From Lachnospiraceae bacterium (GTDB lineage: Bacteria; Bacillota; Clostridia; Lachnospirales; Lachnospiraceae): a DNA stretch of 64,000 nucleotides. The position numbers were made by a program, and so were the translations under genes. Of this stretch, positions 56,427 through 64,000 are shown piece by piece; within the stretch, counting starts at the first letter, position 1; every line of letters begins with the position of its first letter. Below the pieces are notes generated by a model that saw only the letters and a list, made by a program, of their open reading frames with translations, was not told the DNA's origin and made no database searches. The stretch spans positions 62,001 through 126,000 of the forward strand of contig CAJTDK010000012.1 of assembly GCA_910575105.1 (NCBI GenBank), in the 5' to 3' direction.

Positions 56427-58319
56427 TTATTTGATTAACTTTATACTTTTCTTCTTGATATAACCGGTCACTGTCTTTCTGCCAATCTTCGCAGAAAGAC
56501 GGTACCAGCTACCATTGCTTCCAATAACCGTCACATTCGTCCCCTTGTTCTTAATCGTCCCAAGGCTTTTTGACGATTTTGACGCGCTTTTTAAAAGCTT
56601 AAGCTTCTTGCTCTTGGTCTGTGCTTTAACCTTTCCCTTAGTCTTCACGCTGACATCCTTGGAATAATCACCAAAGGATCTGCCGTTGAACACAACCTTA
56701 TAGGGACGTATCCTGTATTTGTACTCCGTCGATGCATTCCTGCTTCCATCCGTGTAGGAAACGGCCTTTCCGGAAACGGACTTAATATTAGAATATACCT
56801 TTTTTGAAGAATTATAACGCTCAATATAATAAGAAGAAGCTCCGGATACCTTCGGCCACGTCAGCTTAACCGAATCGAATGCCGTACCTTTTCCGGAAAG
56901 CTCTGTGGACGAAGTAAGGCGCGTTATCCCCGTATTAAACCCGATACATGTCTTGGTTCCATGAGGATATACCTTATAAGAATAATATGCCCCCTTGGTT
57001 AAAGACGTATCCGTGAATGCCGTACCCTGAACCCCTGACTCAAGAAGCGAATAGACGCCTCCGCCGCTTTTTCGATAGATATCATAGCTTTCTGCACCCT
57101 CATAGGCATCCCACTTCATACTGATGCTGTTAAGAGTACGTTCCGTAATCCGCAAGGTGTTATAATAGCGGTAATTCATATCTACATAAGGATTATCTTT
57201 CGTCTTAATCCCGTCTACTTTTTCTCCCGAGCTATACTGCCAATACTCAAATTCCCCTGCATAACCGGTAGAATTATTATAGTGCGCCATCCAGATCGGA
57301 TATTCCTGACTGATATCCGCCGTGTAAATCTTATCTTCGTACATGGTCTTATTGGCATACACCATCGGGGTGTAGCCCAAAGACTTCACCCTGTCGCAGA
57401 ATGAGGCACACACTTCAGTAGCCGCATTCTTACTCAGCTTTGCCTTATATAATCTTCCCACGCCGGTAGCCACATATTCAAAATCCAGCACTACCGGGAG
57501 ATCAATCTGGTACCCTTTAATATGGCTTACAATATAATCAGCTTCCTGTTTCGCCTCAGCAGCCGTGACCGCCTGGGAAAATATGTACACGCCCACGGGA
57601 ATCCCCGCCGCATTGGCCTCTTTCATATTCCGCTCAGCCTGGATATCCATCTTAAGCTTTCCGTTCTCATATCCCCGGTATGCTACCCGGATAATGGCAA
57701 AATCAATCCCGTCCGCCCTGACCTTCTTCCAGTTAATAGTGCCGTTGTGGTAGGATACGTCAACGCCCCTCTGGATGATACAGTCACTGTACTTTGCCTG
57801 ATGAGAATAAGCCTGTGCCCGGATTCCTGATGACGAAAAATCACCGGTTCCCCGCCCGGTAAGACGGTATTTCCCGGGATCATCTGGATCGATGGCGACA
57901 GATTCACTCTGCCCGTCCGCCTCTTTTTTCACATCATCCTTATCCTCTGCTGCTTTCTTCCCTTCGTTCTTTGGACGGTCTTTACTGTCCTTTTTACTGC
58001 TCTCCTCCGCTTTTTCTCCGGAAACCTTATCTGTGTTTTGGCTGCCCTTGTCCTCATCATCCGGCTCCTCTTTCTTCTCGGGAGCTTTATCATCCGGCTC
58101 TTTTTCGGGCTTTTTGTCCTCCGCAGATGCGTCGCCCACGTCCCCGCTCTCCAGGCCGCCGGACGGCTTTCCTTCTGTCTGTTCATTGGCTGCTGTCTGC
58201 TGCATGTTCTGCAGATCGTCTGCTGCACTGCTTTCTCCTGCCAGTGCTTCTGCCGGCACTGGCACGGTCATGAGGCAGGCGATCAGAAGACAGGCTGCTG
58301 CTTTGTGTCTTCTTCTCAT
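56427..58319 (-). CDS. Secreted GH25 muramidase with FN3-like and SH3 domains
   Basis: 630 residues. A signal peptide (1-28), then a very charged, disordered Glu/Lys/Asp-rich linker (30-145). The GH25 lysozyme domain is at about 183-385 with GVDVSYHNGTINWKKV (Asp187) and the catalytic pair in VVLDFEYVA (Asp279, Glu281). Two fibronectin-III-like domains (about 385-565) and a C-terminal SH3_3-like domain (WYRLSAKIGRKTVTGYIKKKS) follow. It cleaves peptidoglycan glycan strands outside the cell and binds wall through its repeats. AAGGAG lies eight bases before ATG 58319, and a consensus promoter lies just upstream. First gene of the unit with LCP2. Confidence 0.9.
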   Translation of the reverse strand: MRRRHKAAACLLIACLMTVPVPAEALAGESSAADDLQNMQQTAANEQTEGKPSGGLESGDVGDASAEDKKPEKEPDDKAPEKKEEPDDEDKGSQNTDKVSGEKAEESSKKDSKDRPKNEGKKAAEDKDDVKKEADGQSESVAIDPDDPGKYRLTGRGTGDFSSSGIRAQAYSHQAKYSDCIIQRGVDVSYHNGTINWKKVRADGIDFAIIRVAYRGYENGKLKMDIQAERNMKEANAAGIPVGVYIFSQAVTAAEAKQEADYIVSHIKGYQIDLPVVLDFEYVATGVGRLYKAKLSKNAATEVCASFCDRVKSLGYTPMVYANKTMYEDKIYTADISQEYPIWMAHYNNSTGYAGEFEYWQYSSGEKVDGIKTKDNPYVDMNYRYYNTLRITERTLNSISMKWDAYEGAESYDIYRKSGGGVYSLLESGVQGTAFTDTSLTKGAYYSYKVYPHGTKTCIGFNTGITRLTSSTELSGKGTAFDSVKLTWPKVSGASSYYIERYNSSKKVYSNIKSVSGKAVSYTDGSRNASTEYKYRIRPYKVVFNGRSFGDYSKDVSVKTKGKVKAQTKSKKLKLLKSASKSSKSLGTIKNKGTNVTVIGSNGSWYRLSAKIGRKTVTGYIKKKSIKLIK

Positions 58320-58647
58320 TCGGACATCTCCTTAACATCTTTTCGTCGTTATCGAACTATATTTTCCAATTTATTATACTAACAGTACTATCGTTTGTCA
58401 AACTAAAGACATGGATTTGCACGCATTTTAATCTTTTCTTAATATATTGCTGTCCGCTCGATGTCTGACAGCACGCAGGATCCATCCTGGGTCATCTGGC
58501 TGGAAGTGAACGTTATGCTAACGCATTCCGGCCCCATGAACCATGACGCCGAAAAATTTCTGTGAACCAAGCTATACAGATTCTGTTTTTTTTGTTAAAA
58601 TGGATAAGATATTATTATAGAAGCAATTGTTTATAAGGAGATATTTC
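58320..58647. other. 328-base divergent intergenic region
   Basis: Holds the GH25 promoter on the left and the AT-rich leader of the YfhO-type gene on the right (TTGTTA and TTATTA-like boxes near 58589-58615, weak). Between them are small inverted repeats TGCTGTC/GACAGCA (58448-58472) and CAGGAT-CC-ATCCTG (58476-58489). No gene or known RNA was recognised. Confidence 0.5.
58373..58401 (-). promoter_or_regulatory. Consensus promoter of the GH25 gene
   Basis: Minus strand TTGACA (58401-58396), exactly 17 bases, and TATAAT (58378-58373): a perfect vegetative consensus about 55 bases before the start. Strong constitutive transcription is expected. Confidence 0.88.
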
Positions 58648-61600
58648 ATGATGGAGAACAGAAATCAACATACAGCCAAAACCACATTAACGGGGCTTGA
58701 GCTTTCCCTGCTTTTCCTGATTCTGTGCGGCAGCGCCGTCCAGGTCGTTCTCGGGCAGCATCATTTGTTTTTTATCCTACTACGCCTGATCTACGCTCCC
58801 GGCATGGTATTTTTAGCCGGCTTGTCTGCCTCAAAGGGCGCAGAAAACATCCGGCCTCTCTTAACGCATGCTGCCGTTTACGCTGCGTTATTCATCTTTG
58901 CCGGGCTGTGCAACCAGGTGCTTTTGAACCACAAAAAACCTTTCCAGAGCCTGATCCGCCTGATGACCATGGTAAAGATCCCGACCCCTTCCGAGATGTT
59001 TTTTACCGCTGCCGTCCTGTTTTTGTGCTCCGCACTTGCGGCAAAGCATATAGAACAGATCTGGAAATGGAAGCGGCTATTGTTTGCGGCAGGGATCTTT
59101 GCACTTTCTGCCGCCTGGTTCCCGCCGCACATCTTCGGTTATCCGTTCATCGGCGTATTTACCGGGTGCAATACTTACGACTGCATTGCCCTGCTCCCCT
59201 ATCTTGGATATTTTGCCGCCGGGATATCTGCCGGAAAGGCTTTTTTTGCCTTTTCAAAAAAACAGGCTGCTGCGGCCGTCCTGATCACGCTGGCCGGATC
59301 CGTGCTCGTGTTCACTCCGCTAAAGCCGGCGGGGCTTATCCTGACCGCGGTATTCCCGGTATATCTGCTTTGGCTGGCCGCGGCCTGCGTAAAGCCTTAC
59401 CGTAAGCTTACCGAACATTTTACTGCACTCTGGGGAAAAACTATGGACATCCTTAAGGGGTGGTATCAGGACTTTATGGCCAGCAGGCGCAATGTACTGC
59501 CTCTGTATTTTGCTGTATATACGGTGATGTTCTTTGTGATGGCCGCCTGCGTGTTCTTTTCTTTTATCGAATATGACAACAGTATTGCCTGGATGCACGA
59601 TGCCATCTCACAGTATATCCCGAGAATACACTATTTTACCGACTATGTGCGCGAATGCATCTCGCTGCTCCTTAAAGGCGACTTTAACTTCCCGTCCTAC
59701 AGCTTCCGTGTGGGACTGGGAAATACGGTTCCTTTAAGCTATGAGCCTGTCTACTGGCTGTTTGCCCTATTCAGCTCATCCGACGTGGAGGCCGCCTACA
59801 ATATCATCACCCTGTTTCGTTTTTTCCTGGCCGGACTCTCTGCATCGGTCTTCTTTCTGTACCATAAAAAGGGGTACCTTGAAAGCCTTCTGGGAAGTAT
59901 GATGTACACCTTCTGCGGCTTTGCCATCTATGCGGGGGTGCTTCATGCGCATTTTATCGCGCCGATGATCTTTCTGCCGCTCCTTATGCTTGCGACAGAA
60001 GAGATCTTTTGCAAGGGCCGCTGGTATCTGTGCACCATCTTCGTTGCCATCGCCCTGCCCGCCAACTATTACTTTATCTATATGAGCACCATTGCTATGG
60101 GAATCTATTACGTCGGGCGCTTTTTATTCACCCGCGACAAGGAGAAAAAGACGTGGAAATATTTTTTCACAACGACCGGTACCTTTGCCGGCGCCTACCT
60201 CCTTGGGGTGGTCATCGGCAATATCTCCCTGTTTACCTCCTTCGCTTCCTTTGTAAGCTCCGGGCGTGCGGGAAATTCCGAGATCGCGGCCATGTCCTTC
60301 TTCTTTTACAACGACTCCTGGCTTGTGCGGCTTTACACCTACTTTATCTCGGCGCCGGCCACCCCAGGTGCATGGCTGAAGCTGGGCTTTATCCCCTTAT
60401 CCTACCTTGCTGTCGTCATTCTCCTGATGAAAAAAGGGAACCGGCTTTTGAAATTCCTGTTCCTTATCTGTCTTACTTTCTGCATCTTTCCGGTGGCAGC
60501 TTTTGTGCTTGGCGGATTCAGCACCATCACCAACCGATGGTGTTACATTCTTGCGCTGCTTGTCTCCTTTCTCACGGTGCGGGCAATCCCGGAGCTTAGA
60601 TGCCTTACCCGCAGGGAGTTAAAGATTCTTTTCATGGCCATGCTGCCTTATGTGTTCATCATCCTGATGAACCGTGATTACCGCAGGGAATACACCCTGG
60701 CTTCACTTGCCGTCCTTCTGTTAAACTATGTGGTCCTCCTCTGCATGAACAAAGAGCTCCATCTGGTCAGCCTGCACACCGGGAAGCTGATGCTGATGGC
60801 GCTCTGCTGTGCTGCTTTGACGCTGAATGCATATTATCAGTACCTGGGCGGGAAGAATACTTCTGAGAATTCCTTTGCCAAGCAGGGACATGTCATCGAC
60901 GAGATCACGGACACGCCCATGAAGGTTCTGGACGGTTATCCAGACGACGGCTTTTACCGTGTGTCCACCGCCGAGATTCCAAGGAAAAACTTGTGTTCCT
61001 CCCTGGTCATGGACTACAACAGTATCGCCACCTTCTCAAGCACTATCAGCGGACCTGTCATCGACTATAACGCAGAGCTTGGGAATACTGCGTGGAACCT
61101 GGTGCAGCTTGGCGGGTTTGATAACCGAACGTTGATGAACGCGCTGGCCTGCGTAAAATATTACGCGCTGGCAGAGGATGAGCTTCCCTGTCTTCCCTAT
61201 GGCTTCGAAGAGATTGGGACGAAAAAGGACGGCCGGGATACCTATCACATTTATAAAAATAATTATGCCCTTCCCCTGGGATACACCTATGGCTCTGCGG
61301 TTACCAGAGAGGAATTTGACCAATGCAGCATGGCCGGGCGCCAAGAACTGATGCTTCAGTCTGCCGTGCTGGAAGATACCGGAATTGCAGAACGCCTGGA
61401 TGGAAAAAAAGCGGCTTCTTCCGTCACGGAGGCAACAATCACGGATTACCGCACCAAGGACATCGAGATCAATGGAAATACCGCCCGGATATTGAAGCCG
61501 GGAGCCTCCCTGACCCTCTCCTTTTCGGGCAGGAAAAATGCGGAGACCTCCCTCGTCTTCGACGGTTCCCTGAACCCCACGAAGAGCAATGACGAATGTA

Positions 61601-62154
61601 TCGTCAAGACGAAGATCACCTGCGGGGATTATAAGCGCACGCTGGAATTCCGTTCCAGTAACCACACCTACAACACCGGCCAGGACACCTATCTGTTCAA
61701 TGTGGGCTACCGCCAGGAAGCGGCAGACAGCCTGACGATCACCTTCAAAGACACCGGAAGCTTTACCGTCAATTCTCTGAAGGTATACTGCCAGCCTATG
61801 GATGATTACGCTTCCTATATCGAATCCCTGACGGAAAACAGCCTGGAAAATGTGAAGACCGGCTCCAATACCATCACCGGGAATATCTCTGTGGATAAGG
61901 ATAAGCTCCTTGTCTTAAGCATTCCTTACCAGAAGGGCTGGACGGCTTACGTTGACGGCAAAAAGACGGACATCCTGAAGGCCAATATCATGTATTCCGG
62001 CCTCTTTCTTGAGCCGGGCGACCATGAGATCCGGCTTGTATTTAAGCGCCCGGGCATCAAGGCGTCTTTGTGCCTGTCCGCCGCCGGAATCCTTATTTTT
62101 ATCCTGGCCTTGATTATCCGGCGCAGACGTATTAGAATAAAAAAGGTAAAGTAA
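58648..62154 (+). CDS. YfhO-type multi-spanning membrane protein with acyltransferase-like N-terminus
   Basis: 1168 residues. The first ~230 residues carry several helices with the feel of an acyltransferase-3 domain (a YAPGMVFLAGLSASK step where HxPxFFFxSG is usual, then GYPFIGVFTGC), but the catalytic His is not evident. From ~270 on it is a YfhO/GtrC-like protein: WMHDAISQYIPR and VGLGNTVPLSYEPVYW, about twelve helices, then an extracellular C-terminal domain (700-1135) and a last helix with an Arg/Lys tail. YfhO proteins are linked to glycosylation of lipoteichoic acid or wall polymers from lipid-linked sugars. The start ATG 58648 has AAGGAG seven bases upstream. It heads a plus-strand glycan cluster. 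Confidence 0.82.
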   Translation: MMENRNQHTAKTTLTGLELSLLFLILCGSAVQVVLGQHHLFFILLRLIYAPGMVFLAGLSASKGAENIRPLLTHAAVYAALFIFAGLCNQVLLNHKKPFQSLIRLMTMVKIPTPSEMFFTAAVLFLCSALAAKHIEQIWKWKRLLFAAGIFALSAAWFPPHIFGYPFIGVFTGCNTYDCIALLPYLGYFAAGISAGKAFFAFSKKQAAAAVLITLAGSVLVFTPLKPAGLILTAVFPVYLLWLAAACVKPYRKLTEHFTALWGKTMDILKGWYQDFMASRRNVLPLYFAVYTVMFFVMAACVFFSFIEYDNSIAWMHDAISQYIPRIHYFTDYVRECISLLLKGDFNFPSYSFRVGLGNTVPLSYEPVYWLFALFSSSDVEAAYNIITLFRFFLAGLSASVFFLYHKKGYLESLLGSMMYTFCGFAIYAGVLHAHFIAPMIFLPLLMLATEEIFCKGRWYLCTIFVAIALPANYYFIYMSTIAMGIYYVGRFLFTRDKEKKTWKYFFTTTGTFAGAYLLGVVIGNISLFTSFASFVSSGRAGNSEIAAMSFFFYNDSWLVRLYTYFISAPATPGAWLKLGFIPLSYLAVVILLMKKGNRLLKFLFLICLTFCIFPVAAFVLGGFSTITNRWCYILALLVSFLTVRAIPELRCLTRRELKILFMAMLPYVFIILMNRDYRREYTLASLAVLLLNYVVLLCMNKELHLVSLHTGKLMLMALCCAALTLNAYYQYLGGKNTSENSFAKQGHVIDEITDTPMKVLDGYPDDGFYRVSTAEIPRKNLCSSLVMDYNSIATFSSTISGPVIDYNAELGNTAWNLVQLGGFDNRTLMNALACVKYYALAEDELPCLPYGFEEIGTKKDGRDTYHIYKNNYALPLGYTYGSAVTREEFDQCSMAGRQELMLQSAVLEDTGIAERLDGKKAASSVTEATITDYRTKDIEINGNTARILKPGASLTLSFSGRKNAETSLVFDGSLNPTKSNDECIVKTKITCGDYKRTLEFRSSNHTYNTGQDTYLFNVGYRQEAADSLTITFKDTGSFTVNSLKVYCQPMDDYASYIESLTENSLENVKTGSNTITGNISVDKDKLLVLSIPYQKGWTAYVDGKKTDILKANIMYSGLFLEPGDHEIRLVFKRPGIKASLCLSAAGILIFILALIIRRRRIRIKKVK

Positions 62155-62239
62155 CCGTATCACATTCTCACGGTCTGTGCAGCAAACGTACAGACCCGTG
62201 CGGACAATAACAGTAAAATAAATTTCAGGAGAAATAGAG

Positions 62240-63367
62240 ATGATTAAATTTAATATTCCGCCCTGTATCGGGAAAGAAAGTGAATATATCGCCCAGGCGA
62301 TCGAAAGCCACAAGATCTGCGGCGACGGGGCATTTACGAAAAAATGCAATGAATGGATCGAGGAGCACACGCATACGGCAAAAGCGCTCCTTACCACATC
62401 CTGTACCCATGCAACAGAGATGGCGGCGCTCCTCAGTGATATCCGGCCGGGGGACGAGGTGATCATGCCCTCTTATACCTTTGTATCCACCGCCAATGCA
62501 TTTGTCCTAAACGGCGCTGCTATCGTGTTCGTTGATATCCGGCCGGATACCATGAACATTAACGAGGAGCTGATCGAGGCGGCTGTCACACCGCAGACAA
62601 GGGCGATTGTCCCTGTCCACTATGCAGGCGTCTCCTGTGAGATGGACAAGATCATGGAGATTGCGAAGCGTCATGATCTTACGGTGATCGAAGATGCCGC
62701 CCAGGGAGTCATGTCTGAATATAAAGGCAGGCCCTTAGGTACTATCGGGGATTTCGGGTGCTTTAGCTTCCACGAGACGAAAAATTACAGCATGGGCGAG
62801 GGCGGATGTCTCTTAATCCGCGATAAGGAGATGATCGAGAAAGCAGAGATCATCCGCGAGAAGGGCACCAACCGCAGCAAGTTCTTCCGAGGCGAGATTG
62901 ATAAATATACCTGGGTGTCGGCAGGCTCCTCCTACCTTCCCAGCGAGCTCAATGCCGCATACCTGTACGCCCAGCTTGAGCAGGCGCAGAAGATCTACGA
63001 TGACCGCATGAGATCATGGAACCTGTACTACGAGCTTCTCTCCCCGCTTGCCGGGGCGGGCTCACTTTCTCTTCCGGCTGTTCCGGACGGATGTAAGCAT
63101 AATGCACATATGTTTTACATAAAAGCAGCCGATCTGAAAGAACGCACTGCTCTTATCCAGTATCTGAAGGAACAGGAGATCTTTTCCGTCTTCCACTACA
63201 TTCCGCTGCATACTGCCCCGGCAGGCTGCCAGTACGGAAGATTTTCCGGAGAAGATATCTACACGACTAGGGAAAGCGAGCGGCTGTTAAGGCTTCCGAT
63301 GTACTATGGGCTTACGCCTGAGGACGTGCGTTTTGTATGCGAAAAGATTACCCAGTTCTACCGATAA
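62240..63367 (+). CDS. wecE: dTDP-4-amino-4,6-dideoxygalactose transaminase (WecE/RffA type)
   Basis: A 375-residue DegT/DnrJ/EryC1-fold PLP sugar aminotransferase. It starts IKFNIPPCIGKESEYI, with CTHATEMAALL, the PLP Asp/Gln in EDAAQG and the PLP Lys in SFHETKNYSMGEGG, which matches the WecE subgroup closely. It forms TDP-Fucp4N from dTDP-4-keto-6-deoxyglucose, to be used for a surface polymer. AGGAG lies eight bases upstream. No rml genes are in view; the rest of the pathway may lie to the right. Confidence 0.9.
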   Translation: MIKFNIPPCIGKESEYIAQAIESHKICGDGAFTKKCNEWIEEHTHTAKALLTTSCTHATEMAALLSDIRPGDEVIMPSYTFVSTANAFVLNGAAIVFVDIRPDTMNINEELIEAAVTPQTRAIVPVHYAGVSCEMDKIMEIAKRHDLTVIEDAAQGVMSEYKGRPLGTIGDFGCFSFHETKNYSMGEGGCLLIRDKEMIEKAEIIREKGTNRSKFFRGEIDKYTWVSAGSSYLPSELNAAYLYAQLEQAQKIYDDRMRSWNLYYELLSPLAGAGSLSLPAVPDGCKHNAHMFYIKAADLKERTALIQYLKEQEIFSVFHYIPLHTAPAGCQYGRFSGEDIYTTRESERLLRLPMYYGLTPEDVRFVCEKITQFYR

Positions 63368-63390
63368 ATTTACAGGAGATATCAACCAAG

Positions 63391-64000
63391 ATGTTATATT
63401 CAATTATTATACCCTGCTATAATTCTGCCAAAACTATCCGCAAGGTGGTGGAGCTTACGATGCAGAAGCTTGAGCAGGAAAAAAGAACCCCTTATGAATT
63501 CGTGCTGGTGGATGATTATTCCCCCGACAGCGGGGCCACTGTAAGAGAGCTTGAGGCGCTGGCCGACGACTATGCCTGTGTGAAGATCGTGGAGCTTGCG
63601 AAAAATTCCGGCCAGCATAATGCTGTGATGGCCGGGCTCAACTATGCAGAAGGCGATACGCTCATCGCCATGGACGACGATATGCAGACCCACCCTTCAC
63701 AGCTTCCCGTTCTTTTTGCGGAATTTGACAAGGGCTTTGACATCGTATACGGCTACTATCCCCAGAAAAAGCACAGCCTGTTTAGGAATTTCGGAAGCTA
63801 TGTCAACTACCTGTCCGTGCGGATCCTGATCGGCAAGCCCAAGGATATGAAGACCTCCAGCTTCTGGATCATCCGCCGTTTCATCCGGGACTACGTCATC
63901 CAGTATAAGAGTCAGTATACCCATCTGCAGGGACTGTTCCTTCGGACCACCCGCAACATCAGCTGCGTCCCGGTCAAGCATTTTGAACGGGAGGTAGGGT
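63391..64000 (+). CDS. Family 2 glycosyltransferase, polyprenyl-phosphate type (partial)
   Basis: About 203 N-terminal residues of a GT-A glycosyltransferase, cut by the right edge. Nucleotide-binding IIIPCYNSAKTI, VLVDDYSPDS, NSGQHNAVMAGLNYAEGD and the metal site MDDDMQTHPSQLP match ArnC/GtrB-type enzymes that load sugars onto undecaprenyl phosphate. The usual C-terminal membrane helices would lie outside. It follows the aminotransferase by 23 bases, so the amino sugar may be its substrate. That would fit the YfhO-type protein as a downstream transferase. Confidence 0.9.
   Translation, partial: MLYSIIIPCYNSAKTIRKVVELTMQKLEQEKRTPYEFVLVDDYSPDSGATVRELEALADDYACVKIVELAKNSGQHNAVMAGLNYAEGDTLIAMDDDMQTHPSQLPVLFAEFDKGFDIVYGYYPQKKHSLFRNFGSYVNYLSVRILIGKPKDMKTSSFWIIRRFIRDYVIQYKSQYTHLQGLFLRTTRNISCVPVKHFEREVG

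Overview
The window looks like chromosomal DNA of a spore-forming, Gram-positive Clostridia species, most likely a gut Lachnospiraceae (Clostridium cluster XIVa). I infer this from the sporulation genes spoIIP, gpr and sigK, CodY, CIRCE-controlled groESL, IreB, RNase J, the DUF5688 and DUF6106 families, strong AGGAGG ribosome binding sites with frequent TTG/GTG starts, and a moderate GC content. The species cannot be fixed from sequence reading alone. Most genes lie on the minus strand; the plus-strand exceptions are the polyamine block (16.3-20.7 kb), an HPr-like gene (44.1 kb) and the surface-glycan block at the right end (58.6 kb onward).

Layout. 0-5 kb: a partial aldo/keto reductase, a DUF2971 protein, and a copper operon csoR-copA. 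The copA frame runs on into a CopZ-like metallochaperone that has its own Shine-Dalgarno and ATG. The csoR promoter carries a CsoR-type inverted repeat exactly between its -35 and -10. 5-9.4 kb: a decayed accessory patch. It holds the tail of an IS1380-type transposase, an RbsA-like ABC ATPase gene cut off by it, an intact YesM-type histidine kinase, a YesN/AraC-type response regulator with two lesions, and an orphan LytTR regulator. 9.5-16.2 kb: parE-parC, spoIIP and gpr. 16.3-20.7 kb: a cupin regulator followed by potA, potB and a potC-potD fusion. 20.8-30.4 kb: DUF5688, efp, yqeG, a chorismate mutase-shikimate kinase fusion, an amidase, galM, guaB, a DUF6106 membrane protein and groESL.

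30.4-48.7 kb is core housekeeping with recognisable Firmicutes gene order: codY/topA/dprA/yifB; sigK; trhP and trmR (tRNA wobble-uridine hydroxylation and methylation) with rnj; fur, DUF1292, ruvX and ireB; mtaB; thiI with its cysteine desulfurase; rsmE and prmA. An HPr-like protein that lacks the phosphorylatable histidine sits divergently beside mtaB. 48.7-58.3 kb is envelope-directed: a broken mntP, a YdcF-type protein, a cohesin-like membrane protein with a hexapeptide-repeat acidic tail, two LytR-CpsA-Psr (LCP) proteins (one with a long Ser/Gly/Asp repeat tail), glmS and a secreted GH25 lysozyme. 58.6-64 kb begins a surface glycosylation cluster: a YfhO-type membrane protein with an acyltransferase-like N-terminus, a WecE-type sugar aminotransferase, and a family 2 glycosyltransferase cut by the window edge.

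No tRNA, rRNA, CRISPR array or intact mobile element was seen. The most unusual items are the copA-copZ in-frame arrangement, the operator-in-promoter of csoR, the multiply broken sugar-sensing operon next to the IS scar, the His-less HPr-like protein, and the cohesin-like protein with its hexapeptide-repeat tail. None is clearly a wholly new system.
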